A stretch of DNA of 64,000 bases from Naganishia liquefaciens (Eukaryota > Basidiomycota > Tremellomycetes > Filobasidiales > Filobasidiaceae). Positions within the stretch are counted from its first letter, which is position 1. Each line of letters opens with the position of its first letter. Below, one piece after another: positions 34,701 to 45,503 of this stretch. The notes under the pieces were generated by a model. It did no database searches. It was not told where the DNA came from and saw only the letters and a list, made by a program, of their open reading frames with translations. The position numbers and the translations under genes were made by a program. Where the stretch lies: NCBI GenBank assembly GCA_013423385.1, contig BLZA01000005.1, positions 124,001-188,000 on the forward strand, read 5' to 3'.

Positions 34701-35367
34701 GGGCTAGGTGACAGGCATGGTTCGAACATTATGATCAACACCAAAACCGGCGAGATTCTGCACATTGATTTGGGTATCGCTTTCGATCAGGTGAGCAAGG
34801 GTCGAGGCGAGTCGAACAAAATCTGACTCGAATTCAGGGTGGCGATTTGGCGATTCCTGAGCGGGTCCCCTTCCGTCTGACAAACGATATGATTGACGGA
34901 TTGGGATCTTTTGGCGTGGAGGGTGTCTTCAAGCGATGTTGCGAGCAAACACTCAGGCTTCTTCGGGAGAAATCGGACCTTATTCTCGCAGTATTGGAGG
35001 TCTTCAAGCATGATCCGTTGCAGAAATGGTGCGTCCGCTGTTTCTCTCTGGACTGTGTTCCGACCGTTCGTCCTACGTTTCCAGGAAGGCGGACTTTGAA
35101 AAGGTCAATCAGATGCAGGGAGGCGCGGCCGCCAAAGCGCACAAGGTCAAGATGGAGGCACATGCCTCCGAGTTGGCTACGATGGCGTTGGATCGGGTTC
35201 GCACGAAACTTCTCAGCAATACGAGCGTCGAGTATACAGTCAATGAGTTGATTAGAACGGCCACGGATCCCACGAATTTGGCCACCATCTTCTATGGTAT
35301 GTTTAGTCGCCGTCAATCTAAGGGGATGCAGCTGACAAGGAATTTAGGTTGGCAACCCTGGATGTAG
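25706..35367 (+). CDS. TEL1: Tel1/ATM phosphatidylinositol 3-kinase-related protein kinase
   Basis: Eleven exons sum in phase to 3,047 codons: 25706-25952, 26003-28527, 28576-31830, 31884-32506, 32550-32961, 33022-34128, 34185-34396, 34451-34790, 34838-35028, 35085-35296, 35348-35367. The N-terminus carries a TAN motif (LSKISSDKIKDRAEGMASLRTI, residues about 10-31), needed in yeast Tel1 for telomere function. HEAT-like helices fill the first 2,000 residues, then the FAT region. The kinase domain shows LGHNGKRYKQL, FKGHDDLRQDSVMEQ, the catalytic GLGDRHGSNIM (about 2,880) and HIDLGIAFDQG. The protein ends in a FATC tail finishing IFYGWQPWM. Tel1 is recruited by the MRX/MRN complex to double-strand breaks and telomeres and phosphorylates SQ/TQ sites. 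No damage to any key motif was seen. Confidence 0.96.
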
Positions 35368-35625
35368 CGAAAAGAATACGATCCGATCGAAGTCGCCGAG
35401 GCGTCTGGATTGAGGTGTAGAGCGGGAAGGGACCTCTGAAAGTTGTATAGAAGTCGTTATTGGTTTTAAAAGGACGTTGTATCGATCCGCAATGCATGTT
35501 TCAGCTATAATTGGACCATACGGTGTGGTCACGCCTACACATTCAGTCAAGACAGATATGCGGACGTCAAGAGCAACATCCAGTGACCCACAAGCAAGGA
35601 ATGAGCCGACCGCTCACTCCAACCC

Positions 35626-36373
35626 TTATCCTTCAAAACGGAAAACTTCTTTACCCGTTGACCACCAACCAGGTCCTGTAGCCGACCCCACAGCGCCCGG
35701 GATGAAGGATGACTGCATATTATCTGTGAGCTGGAAAAAGTATGGGTAGAATCAGTTGATGATCTGACTTTTAATAATCTGACTTCAAAACGCGTCGAAG
35801 CAGCTGAACAGTACAAGCTTTCGCATGAGCAGCGATCGGACGGAGACTTGCCATCCAGCGTCCTCACACGCGACTGTTCCCTTCCTGTGTCACTCTGCTG
35901 CAGACAATACTCACCTGCCACCACCGTTGTGTCTCCGGATCCTCGCCAATCTTCGCCATGTCCCGTTTAAAATCATCCAGCGATGTGCTGTTGATGTACC
36001 GCATATGTGCAACGAGGATATGTGTCGTGCTTGGAGTTGATGCTGAAGATGTCGTTGTAGATGATGGATTCAAAGGAAGCTCGAAGTGATGAATCGAGTA
36101 GTCTTTGAGTTGACCTATCAGTGAACAGCCGACACGAGCTCCCGGAACCACTCGAAGCTTACCTACAACGCCCGCGCGGCGGAGAGCCTTCAAGACACCT
36201 TCAAACACGTCTTCATGTACCCTTTTGTACTCTTCCAGCGCTTCAGGCTTGAGACCAATCACCTGACAGACGCGAATTCCTTCGTCCGTTTTCGGCAGTG
36301 AGGGAATCGGATGTCCCTCGGAAGCGGGCAGGGTGTTGACGAACGGCGGAGCGGCATTGTTTTGAAGGGTCAT
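35626..36373 (-). CDS. L-rhamnose mutarotase-like protein (RhaM/DUF718)
   Basis: Minus-strand frame beginning at the ATG at 36373. It shows RVCQVIGLKPEALEEYKRVH, YSIHHFELPL, VAHMRY, and MAKIGEDPETQRWWQ, and after the last intron a C-terminal exon (35626-35730) reads LTDNMQSSF, GPGWW and EVFRFE. These blocks, including the conserved His of the HHFE segment and the paired Trp residues, are those of the RhaM family, which interconverts the alpha and beta anomers of L-rhamnose. The intron before the last exon is unusually long (35731-35914, 184 nt); the others are near 50. Rhamnose is released from pectin and plant glycans, which fits with the pectin methylesterases at 53-59 kb. The gene is convergent with TEL1. 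Confidence 0.87.
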
Positions 36374-37687
36374 TGTTTGATGAGCTGCAACGAGGATGCC
36401 TGTGAAGACGGATGATCGGACAGAGATTCGGCGTGGTGGACCGGCGTCGCGGATCAGAGAAACGGCTTGCCCTGTTATCGAGTCGAGCCAATGTTGTTGG
36501 TGAATAGTCGACCAAGTTGCAGGCGATTCGGCAAAGTCGGCCCGACAATTTCCCGATGTCAGGCCTTGCATGTTTACACGTCACATTTCAGCCGTTGCCA
36601 TCTTTCTCGCCTTGGAGGTAGACAGCTAGCTAGCTCCAGTCTGCCAGTGCTTCAGCTGGTAGTGTCCCGGTTGCCCGGATGAGGCTCCCCGGTCCTCGCT
36701 GTGCGGCGAGTCATCAAACAATAGCTGTCAAGGACGTGGCTGAGGATGTCATCTAGACTTCCCTCATCATAACCGTGCGAGGCCGTAGATTGCGATCATG
36801 GCGAAGGATCAAGACTCTGAGATATTGATGACAAGCTGCAAAGCCGAGACGTCAATAGACCCTCTGTATCGAAGACACTTGAGCTCAAGTCAGATGCCGA
36901 GAAGACGGTGGAAAAGGCAAGACTAGCTATCACAAAGTGGGAATCCATGAAAACAGACTCAGGGGTCAAGGCGGCCTCAAGAAAAAACTGCCGAGACATC
37001 AAAGGTATACCTATGTGGAAGCTGAATACTTGACGAATCAATATTGCATTCATCATGGTAAGATTGATGCTCATCCTCTTTCAAGAGGCACTTGCGACCG
37101 AAGACGACCCTATTGTGAGACCGAGCATCCTCGCCGCAATCACGGGGCACGTTTGAGACGCATTTGAGGAGCACAAAGATAACGACTATTGGTATGCCGT
37201 AAACCCAAAAGAAAAAAGGATGGCTCGTGTCCTCGGTGAATGTCGGTATGATGACCCGGGGTCACAAAGCGCAGTCTATGCTAAGCTGCTCCTATCGTGT
37301 AAACGAAGCCTACCGCGCTCTTCAGTAAAGCTTTCCCTTCAATCCCTTGTATGGACATCGGTGAAGATGAATGGAAGGCCTTCCACGCCTTATCCAATTG
37401 AATCACGGAAGGCATGCCGATCAGGAGCAGGTGTTCCTTTGTGAGTACTGCTCGATGAAGGCGGGAAACTCTGGGAAGGGCAAAATGCTGCCAGACAGAA
37501 GAGTCGCTCTGTCTCGATATCTGGCAGGTTACTCCCGGCGATAAAGGTATATAGATGACTCCATTTGTACCCCCTTCGATTTTTTTCGTGCCAGGACAGC
37601 GAGCATCACTCGCCACTCTAACGCATCCCTGCAGTGTCACGAGATCATCTTGTCCTTACTCATAGAGCGACATTTCCCCCCGACAAC
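36374..37687. other. intergenic region with a possible decayed gene
   Basis: Between divergent genes. On the plus strand from about 36.8 to 37.4 kb, stretches with coding character occur (for example TVEKARLAITKWESMKTDS and EEHKDNDYWYAVNPKEKRM), but they cannot be read as one intact gene and look broken. I do not recognise the family. A TATA-like word (GGTATATAG) lies near 37545, about 140 bp before the next start codon. Confidence 0.4.
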
Positions 37688-38685
37688 ATGTCAGACTTGA
37701 AAACATACCTTCTAGCCGCATGGAAATACGCGGATAGGCGCGAGAAATGGGATCAAGTCGACAAGAATGTCTGGACCCATGCGTTCCTGGTGTTGAATAC
37801 CCATGTCAATCGATTACCCTTTGGCGCGATATGTAACGAGGAAACTATCGGTCCGTTGAAACACCTCGTGGCAACAATGTCTGAGGACTTGAAGCACATG
37901 GCTTCGGATCATGGATCTGGAGGGGACGTTTCTGCTCCGGTTTGGGGCGAACATTTTCCGCGAAACATGTCGAATGAATGTAGACAGTACATGTGTCTCA
38001 TACTGTTCTATATCTTGGCTTGGGCTGCGACTGAGGCGCCCTTCAATGGCCGCGGCATCCTGGACACGATTAGCTCGCTTGAAAACCTCTTGCTAGATTG
38101 TTGGGCTGTAGGGCCTTTGTCATGGAAGCGATCACGTTCGGCCTCGCATCGAGGCATCGAAGTCGTTCCACCGACGCATAATCCCAAGTTGCTGTGGAAC
38201 CTCTTTGTCCGTTATCATTCCCACATCCACGTGAAAGTCGTCCCCGTGGAGCCAGAGGGATCTTCACAACCGGTTGTTGTCAGTCTTGGTATAAGTCTCG
38301 AACAAGTCGAGCTTGGAGACCCAACGTACGATGAAACAGACGTCGGTGAGCGTTTGCGTCATGTTCAATGTTACTTTCGCTGAGAACGGTGTTTTCTCTC
38401 TCCACAATAGCATCAACCTCGGGAACGCTCACTCCGGTTCCATCCATTTTCTCTGATCCCGGTACTCCAGCGTCTAGTATAAGCTTATTCAGAACATCAT
38501 CCACCTCTACCGTACCCAGCCTAGACGAGATCCTGCTCACACCCGGCCTCCGATCCCCCGACGCGTCGATTCTTCCGTGTCCATCTCCCGCCACAAAGGA
38601 CGTCTCGGTCGCATGTGGTACTGGATCAGATGATGGGGTTTGTTTTGACCGGATGTCGTTTTCCAGCGTCGACGTGGATTCCTGA
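37688..38685 (+). CDS. hypothetical protein, unrecognised
   Basis: Two exons (37688-38345 and 38411-38685) join in phase to 310 codons plus stop. The first exon encodes a globular-looking domain rich in Trp and His with conserved-looking patches (LLAAWKYADRREKWD, WNLFVRYHSHIHVKVV). The second encodes a low-complexity tail rich in Ser, Thr and Pro. No signal peptide or transmembrane helix was seen, and no known motif. An open frame without ATG continues a little upstream; the ATG at 37688 is the first in frame. Confidence 0.6.
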
Positions 38686-39143
38686 GTGTCGCGAGATGGA
38701 CATTAGGTCTACAAGCTATAACGGGCTGTGAGCTCGGCCACGGCGATATCAAACAACAAAGCTCGGTATAAAATGTTGTATTCATCCATGTATTTCGGGA
38801 TAAAAAGGCCCGCCCCTGCCATGTATTTCCTGTATACGGCCAACCATGGGTCCTGACGAGCTACCCGTACTCGCATGTTGCCGCTCTGATCTGCCACCGC
38901 TTATGACGTCAACGCGCACGACCCCGCTCATCAGTTGATGCAAATGGAGCAAGTGATGGCGCGCGGGGGTGATGTCTCGGATGCAAAGCGGGATGAACCA
39001 GTGGCGGGCGGGGTGCTTGCTTGGCGGCGGACGACGGATTGGGTATATCTATCGGGATGGGGTATATCGTATTCCACCCCGCCGCCTCCGCTTCCCATCG
39101 CACCACGTACCGTTCATCGACCATACAAAGTCTCTCCGCAAAC
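38686..39143. other. intergenic; start of the GC-rich tract
   Basis: About 460 bp. A minus-strand frame at 38709-38897 encodes some 60 codons with no motif. From about 38.9 kb the base composition becomes clearly richer in G+C, and this persists to about 52.4 kb. Confidence 0.45.
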
Positions 39144-40002
39144 ATGGAAAGTCCCCTACCTGCCAGCGAAAGCATCCGCGCAAATCCACTAACCCTTGCC
39201 GCGCTCGGCTCCCCTCCTCCAGCCATCCGAACGATCCATCCGAATCGGCCATGTCCCGCTCTTCACCCTCATCGTACGTCCCCTCACCAAACCGGCAACA
39301 TCTCGCGCTCTTATCACTCCCCCCTCCCATTTTTCCCACATCAGACGCTCACCTCGATCGTCTGCCTCGCAATCTCATCCTCGCTCGTCACGTACTACAA
39401 CGATAATGGGTATCCCCCGCGAGGAGCCTACAAGCCGCGAATCCGGATCTTACTGGTAGCCTCCGTATGGACGACCGTCTTTTCACGTACGTCTCCCCCC
39501 TTTATCAAGGAATAATTTTGGGCTGATTGACGAGTTGAACTGACAGTGTACCTCCTCTTTGGGTTCCTCTTCCGCGCGACGAGCATCCTCTTTGGAATCC
39601 TCGCTCACTGGATCCCACTGACAATCTCCTTTGTACGTCCCCCTGTGCCGCGGCTTTTCCACGCCCGAACCCATTTCCACAACTCACGCATACCTCGGGG
39701 CAGATCTTGTTCCTGATCGGGTCGGCATCCACCACGGCGCTCACGAATGGCACAGATTGCGGCAGCGTGACGGAAGGGTTCAAGCGATGTAACATTGTCA
39801 AGGGGCTCGTCATTGTTAGTTGGATCGATACGTGAGTTCCACCGTGGCGCGGCGGATGCGTGCGAGCTGTTTTTACCCGGACTGACGTTGCGTCCGGGTC
39901 GACAGAATCCTCGTGTTTATCGCTTGGTTGTTTATTTCGGCATTGGCGTACAAGGCTCGTGGTGTGCTCGGGTCGAGGAACAGTACGCTACTGGACGCCT
40001 AG
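39144..40002 (+). CDS. MARVEL-domain-like four-helix membrane protein; first exon uncertain
   Basis: Well-supported exons encode four hydrophobic helices: VPLFTLITLTSIVCLAISSSL across the first junction, LYLLFGFLFRATSILFGILA, an ILFLIGSASTTAL stretch followed by a Cys-containing loop (NGTDCG...KRCN), and ILVFIAWLFISALAY before a short polar tail ending at 40002. Helix spacing and the loop with two cysteines resemble fungal MARVEL-domain proteins of membrane-apposition sites. The exon before helix 1 ends at 39273, but the frame through it is closed upstream by a stop. The ATG at 39144 is not in phase with it, so the true first exon or start remains unresolved. Three of its four donors begin GTACG. 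Confidence 0.65.
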
Positions 40003-40043
40003 AACGATCGTCGAGGAAAGAGCGAAAGCGGTCTGTGTGTGCT

Positions 40044-40107
40044 ATATAGTATATAATTCGCGAGCCCCGTACGCGATATAGTATATAATTCTCGAGCCCT
40101 GTACGCG
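40044..40107 (+). repeat. tandem duplication, 2 x 32 bp
   Basis: Units 40044-40075 and 40076-40107 match at 30 of 32 positions. Each has an AT-rich half (ATATAGTATATAATT) and a GC-rich half (CGAGCCC.GTACGCG). They lie between the convergent ends of the MARVEL-like and NDUFA6 genes, where they could serve in 3'-end formation. Confidence 0.85.
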
Positions 40108-40296
40108 CATATGGCATTTGTGACGAAAGAATCCTGCACACGAGCAGCGTCAGAGCTCTCGTACGCCTCACGTCGTCAAACGGCCACACAGCAAGAATCA
40201 ACGAGGAAGCGCAACCCATGGTCATAATACAATCCATCCGCGCGTCAACCCCCGAATCTCCGTCCCAAGGCCAGAACACCCCGAGAAAGTGTTCTT

Positions 40297-41160
40297 CTAG
40301 TTGGTGGGAAGCGCCTTGGGCTCGTCTCGGCCTGCGTAAAACTGTTTGATAAACGTTAGCGACCAACCGCATAAACACGATGGACGGGAAAGCAGGAGAG
40401 AATTGTGGGGGGGGGGAGGGGGGATTTACCTTGTCCAGGAAAGTCTGCGGTGCCGCTGAGGGTAAGGAACGGCGCGTCAGTGGGTGATGGGGTGAAGCGG
40501 AGGGGGAAAGGGGGGTGGTGGTGGTAAGAGATGAACGGGGTGTACGTACGAGGGTCCTAGAAGGAAGCATGAGGCGGATTAGATCGCATGAATGGCAAGA
40601 GGGGGGTGGAATCGCTGAGGGAACTTACGTCGTATTTCTTGAACCAGTTCATGATGTGTGGCTGAACGGAGGGGCCGTCAGTGTGTTTTCGTAGACTGGA
40701 GAAGATTGGGCAAGGCGGGGCGGGACAGAGCGGATGGGCCTTTTCCACTGCGTTGACCGTGCCGGCACCTCGCAGCTCCCACCCACCCCAATTCCGCGAT
40801 CCACGCCAACTCACCTCCTGCTTCCAACAGTTCATCGTCTCCTGATATTCTTGATGCGACTTGAAGAGCAACAGATCAATCACATTCAAATCCCGGATCT
40901 CTCGGTGTTTTTCAAAGTCGGCGCGTTTCTTGGCGCGGACCATGGAGGGGGAAACGTTGAGTGCGTAAAGAGCGCAGATTTCGGGTGCCTGGCGGGGGCG
41001 TAAGGGGGGAAGGTGATCAGCAAGCGAAAGGAAGAAGGCTGGGGCGCGGACGTACGGAGCGGTACCAGTCTCGGTAGAGGGACAAGGTCCGTCGTCTCGC
41101 TTCCTCGAACGTTCCCGACGTTGTCGACATGCGGGCGAGTCGTGCTGGAATGGTCGTCAT
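40297..41160 (-). CDS. NDUFA6: NADH dehydrogenase (complex I) LYR subunit NDUFA6/B14
   Basis: Minus-strand gene starting at the ATG at 41160. Exon 1 encodes MTTIPARLARMSTTSG followed by SLYRDWYRS, the LYR motif. The next reads APEICALYALNVSPS, then REIRDLNVIDLLLFKSHQEYQETMNCWKQ, the signature of NDUFA6, followed by PHIMNWFKKYD. The reading frame then needs a 7-nt exon (40550-40556, GACCCTC) to reach APQTFLDK and the end FYAGRDEPKALPTN. The subunit sits on the matrix arm of complex I with an acyl-carrier protein bound to the LYR motif. Length is typical. The gene is divergent from TRM82, with 256 bp between start codons. Confidence 0.93.
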
Positions 41161-41416
41161 GGCGGGGGATGGTGTGGTGTGAGGCTGTGTGTCGCGGTGT
41201 CTCTGTGACGAGTCGATTCAAGAATACTGGAATGAATCGGTTTCCGTTGGCCGGGCGGGCGGGTGGAGTGACCCCTCAACGTTAGCGCGCGCCCCAAATG
41301 GCCACATGAAAGCGCGCGTCTCTGGGGGTCACTCTCGAGCGAAATCTTGGGCCAAGAGCGTCCGGTTGAGCCTGGTTCATGCCGACGAGGTCGATCCCAC
41401 TCTCACGCACCCAGCC

Positions 41417-43753
41417 ATGGCATCCCCCGCCATCCCATGTCCCGTGCTCAAGCTCGCAGCATCAGACGACATCCTCGCATTCACAAGCGGCACACAAGCA
41501 CTCGTCTTTGACATCTCCACCGGCGCCAAACTCAAGTCCTGCTCTGCCCCGGCCGAGGAAAAAGTGGCAGGGAATGCCGCACAGGTAAAGGCCAAGAGTG
41601 TACGGCTCGTTGTGGCCGGGTACGTTCCGTGCAAAGATGGTGATAGCAGCAGCGACGACGTGGAACCCGTCGTGGCGTTTGTGACCGAGGACAAGGTCCT
41701 GCGGCTCGTTCAGGCGGATACCGGTCATGTGTTTTACGAGAGGTACGTTATAGGGCGTGTGCGCGTGACATCAACATTGCACGGTCCGCTGATCCCGAGG
41801 CGCGATAGGACGTTGATCAAAAAAGCGAGTTACCTGACGATCGAAGACGACGGAACCGTCGTCGTCTCGGACAAGAACGGCGACGTCTTTGCGCAAGTCC
41901 CGCACGAAAACCCCGTCCTCCGGGGGCGCTCCTAACGCCATTCCGTTCTCTCCACAGGTACCCCTTCGTCAACGACGCCGACCCCACCACATCCTCGCGC
42001 CCGGCTAAACCGCGCCCGGACCCCGTCGCGCTCGCCGGTGACCCTTCGCTCAACCCTGATGCCGAGTTGCTCGTCGGGCATGTATCGATCGTTACCGCGC
42101 ATGCGTTTACCAAGGATAAGCGGCGGCTTATTACCGTTGATCGGGATGAACATGTCAGGGTGAATAGGTATCCCGAAACGTACGTGATTGACAAGTTTGT
42201 CTGGGGCCATAAAGAGTATGTTTGCTGCGCTCAGAGGAGAACCTTTTCCGCCTACATCTAATGATCCCTTCAGTTTTGTCTCCACAATCGCACTTTCCGC
42301 CACCGACGACCACATCATCCACACCGCCGGCGGCGACGCACACATCCTTACCACCGACTACACCACCGGCACCATCCTCAGCGCCCTGCCCATCAGCGCC
42401 GCCATCAAACCGCATCGAACCGTGCGCGCTCCCATGCGGAAATACAAGCGCCGCGTTAATGGCCAAAAAGTGCCCGTCATCCTGGCGAGCGAGGGACGCG
42501 ATGTGCGGGCCAAGGTGTGGGAGTTGCCGGTCAGGGGTACGCCCGAGGATGAGTGGCGGACGCCGCCGACGGATTGGGGGTTGCCCGATGGAGAGGGGAT
42601 TTGCGTCGGCAAGGTGCAGAATGTCGGGTCGCGCTTGGTCTTCTTTGGAGAAGGGTTCGTTGACGAGACGGCGTGTGTACGGCAAGTTTTTTCGGGCGCT
42701 GACCGTCGTTACCTTCTTTTCCCCCTAGTGCATCCGCGATACACTCCGTCTCAGCGGCCGCCCTCTCATCACAGGACACCGCCACCCCAGACGCCATCAC
42801 CACTCACGAAACGCCCTGCCCTGTCCTCGACTTTTGCGAGCTCCCCCAACCGGACGCTTCCACGCGCCGCCGCAAACTCCTCGTCTCGCTCGACCCGGCA
42901 TGGCGCTCGCGTGTTGATGGCGGCTTGGCATACTTTCCGCCGCGGGCGACGGTCGTTCCGAAATCGGTGCGGAAACGTGCCAAGCAGGCGCTCCTAGATG
43001 CGGAGACGGCCGAGACGGGGGAGGCAAAACAGGAGCAGGAGCAGCAGGAGCAACAGGAGCAGCAGGAGCAGGAGCAGGAGCAGCGGCAGGAGCAGCGGCA
43101 GGAGGAAGGTGCGGATGGGGAGACGTTTACCCCGGAGCAGGTGGCCGAGATGGAGAGGGACGTGTTTGTCGTGCTCGAGGTGGGAGAGGATGGTGCGTTT
43201 ACGGATGTGACGGCCGGGCATCGGGCGTTTGTGGGTGGGATTCAGAGCGAATTGCAAAAAGGTACGTCTGGGTGCTCATACCGCTCGGGGGGGAGAGACC
43301 AAGCTCACCCTGCCCTTCCCTCCAGTCGACATCGACCTCGCGCTCCAACTACCGGCGTACGGCAACCTCTCCTTCCTTCCTAAATGGCCGGGCTTTGAAG
43401 ACGACGAAGAACCGACCACGCCGGAATCCCTCGAGGAACTGCGCGCACGGGCGGCCGCGAGTAAAAAGGGCGCCAACGCCAAACGCCAGATCGGACGGCT
43501 CAAGGCACGAGGGATCGCGGTCGATGGACCGGCGCAGGTGGCGGCGGCGGCGGCGGCGGGGCGGAGCGAGGAGCAGCGCTTGAAGCGGGCCGAGGCGAAT
43601 CGGGAGAGGAAGAAGCGCAGGAAGGGGGGTGTGCGGGGCGGGGCCGGGGCCGGGGCCGGGGCCGGGGCCGAGGGTGCGGCGGAGACGGGAGAGACGGGAG
43701 CGACGGGAGCGACGGGAGCGCAGATGCAGGTAGATGCCGAGGCGCAGACGTAG
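41417..43753 (+). CDS. TRM82: tRNA (guanine-N7-)-methyltransferase non-catalytic subunit Trm82/WDR4
   Basis: WD40 protein in about seven exons. Diagnostic segments are LVGHVSIVTAHAF, ITVDRDEHVRVNRYPETYVI and an exon starting FVSTIALSATDDHIIHTAGGD, which match the Trm82/WDR4 signature DRDEHIRISRYP. Trm82 partners the catalytic subunit Trm8/METTL1 to form m7G46 in tRNAs. One intron appears to be of the GC-AG class: its donor is GC-AAGT after GTCTTTGC near 41892, and its acceptor precedes TACCCCTTC near 41959. The C-terminal half is long for the family: it contains an E/Q run (43029-43105) and Gly-Ala/Gly-Ala-Thr repeats (43637-43720), giving roughly 670 residues against about 440 in yeast. Confidence 0.9.
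43029..43105 (+). repeat. GAGCAG-type coding microsatellite
   Basis: Interspersed CAG, GAG and CAA codons within the Trm82 frame encode about 25 alternating Glu and Gln residues. Such runs often vary in length between strains. Confidence 0.85.
43637..43672 (+). repeat. GGGGCC-type coding repeat
   Basis: Several perfect copies of the hexamer GGGGCC within Trm82 encode a Gly-Ala run, followed by GGAGCGACG copies encoding Gly-Ala-Thr. The hexamer is G-quadruplex-prone on the plus strand. Confidence 0.8.
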
Positions 43754-44049
43754 GCGTGCTGCTGGAGTGTTGGCTACCTGGTGATACCGCGTGGCTGCCT
43801 TGTATGCATATGGTGATGGCCCGAGTTGTGTGGCTGCCTATCGAGGCCCCTGGCCATGTCCCGAGCTGAGCCCACAAGCAAGCAAGCAAGTAAGGGGGAG
43901 ACCGTGGGTGATTAGCTTCCGCACACACACAGTCGGGCGATCGAGCGAGGACAAAGGGGTCGTGTTGAATGGGCAGATGGCATATTTCATCGAGACTTGG
44001 GTGCCCCCTCCCTCTGCCCCCTTCCCCCCTGCAAACACCCGCGCCCACC

Positions 44050-45503
44050 ATGTCCCCCACGCCGTCGCCCGTCCTCCCACACGCACTCGACCTCCCCATC
44101 TTTCGCTTCCTGCGCGACAAACGCGTCGTCCTCGCCAGCGCATCCCCACGACGCAAAGAGCTCCTCGAGACGAGTGTCAGTCTGCACGTTTCAATGGGGT
44201 GTTGAAAGCCAACTGATCGGGGTGGGGCCTGCCGGTGAGATAGGGCTTAACGCCGGATATCGTGCCGTCGACGTTTGCGGAGAATCTACCGCATGGGGCG
44301 TATTCGAATGCGCTTGCAGAGTATCCGATTGCGACGGTAATGTCCCCCCCTCCCCTTTTTCCGGACGTCAGGCAGGAATGCTGATTCGATTATCGTTGTG
44401 CGTAGGCGGGAGAAAAGGTGGGGAGCATGCAAGGACGGGCCGCCCGGCTTGAAAGGTTGACGCTCGCTCGTCCAGGCCATGGAAGTCTACGAGCGGATGA
44501 TCCGAGAAGACGAACGGACCGCTCCCGAGCTTGTCATCAGCGGTCAGCCACCCTGTTCCCCAAACTCCACCTTCCGCGGGAGCTGACCCCCCCCCCCCCC
44601 GCCGGGCGATTCCTCATAGCCGACACCGTCATCATTTACCCCCCTCAATCGACCCTCGACCCCTCCTCCTCCTCCTCCTTCTCCGAGCCATCCTCCTCTT
44701 CCCGCGGCACCCGCTTGACGGGACTCAACACACACATCACCTCGGCGGAGGAATCCGAGGATTTGGGTGTCGGGGAACAGCAAGGCGAGGGAAGGCGCGA
44801 TGAGCTGAGTTGGAGTGGACGGAGGGGAGGGGTGTCCAAGATTTTGGAGAAGCCGATGGATCGGGATGATCAGGTAGGTTTCCCCTCCCTGGGGCGAAAG
44901 GGAATCCTCATTGGGCATGGTTATTGAAATGGGAATCCCATCCTGAAAAGATGAGGATGCTTTCCGAGATGAATGGCGAGACGTGTGAAGTCGTGACGGG
45001 CGTAACAATCGGTACGTCCCTTCCAGACCCAGCCCCCACCGCGCCACGCCACTCGATGCTCATCGGTCCTTTGGGTCGTCTCATCGTACAGTATACCCTA
45101 CTTTAGTCGCACCGGGCTACAAGCTACGGTAAACGTCAACCCTTGTCATCCCCCCTTCCCCCTCGGTCACGCGCGCCGCTGATTGCCTGACGCCACGCAG
45201 ATCAATCGCCGTCTCCTCTCTCGTTGAATTCAACCACAACTCGGTACGCCCCCATCTCACCTTTCAGAAAGCCTCCCTGAGCCCCCTTTTCGCAAAAAAA
45301 AAAAAAAAAGCCCGAACTCCTCAAAGCCTACACTAAGAACGGCGAAGGCCTCGACCGCGCCGGCGGGTTCGCCATCCAGGGGCTCGGCGCATTCCTCGTC
45401 AAGGGGATCCAGGGCGATTATAACAATGTCGTTGGGTTTCCGACAGCGGCGTTTTGGCGGTGGATGGAGGAGCTGTATGAGGATGGGGTTTTTGATGATT
45501 AGG
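44050..45503 (+). CDS. Maf/ASMTL-type nucleotide pyrophosphatase
   Basis: Gene in many exons; start ATG at 44050, stop at 45503. It shows RVVLASASPRRKELLE, the phosphate-binding S-x-SPRR motif of Maf proteins, then GLTPDIVPSTFAENLPHGAY, a 12-nt exon (44406-44417) coding AGEK, AMEVYERMI, and ADTVIIYP, whose Asp is the catalytic base. A Ser-rich insert follows, then ETCEVVTGVTI, and the C-terminal AGGFAIQGLGAFLVKGIQGDYNNVVGFP, which is the most conserved Maf block. The family hydrolyses dTTP, UTP and modified pyrimidine nucleotides, cleaning the pool. Intron 3' ends contain a run of 14 C (44587-44600) and one of 16 A (45294-45309). Confidence 0.9.

Noticed and set aside
43500-44156. 218-codon Pro/Arg-rich minus-strand ORF
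   Set aside because: It is the antisense of the Gly-Ala repeat of TRM82 and the start of the Maf gene; low complexity explains its length.
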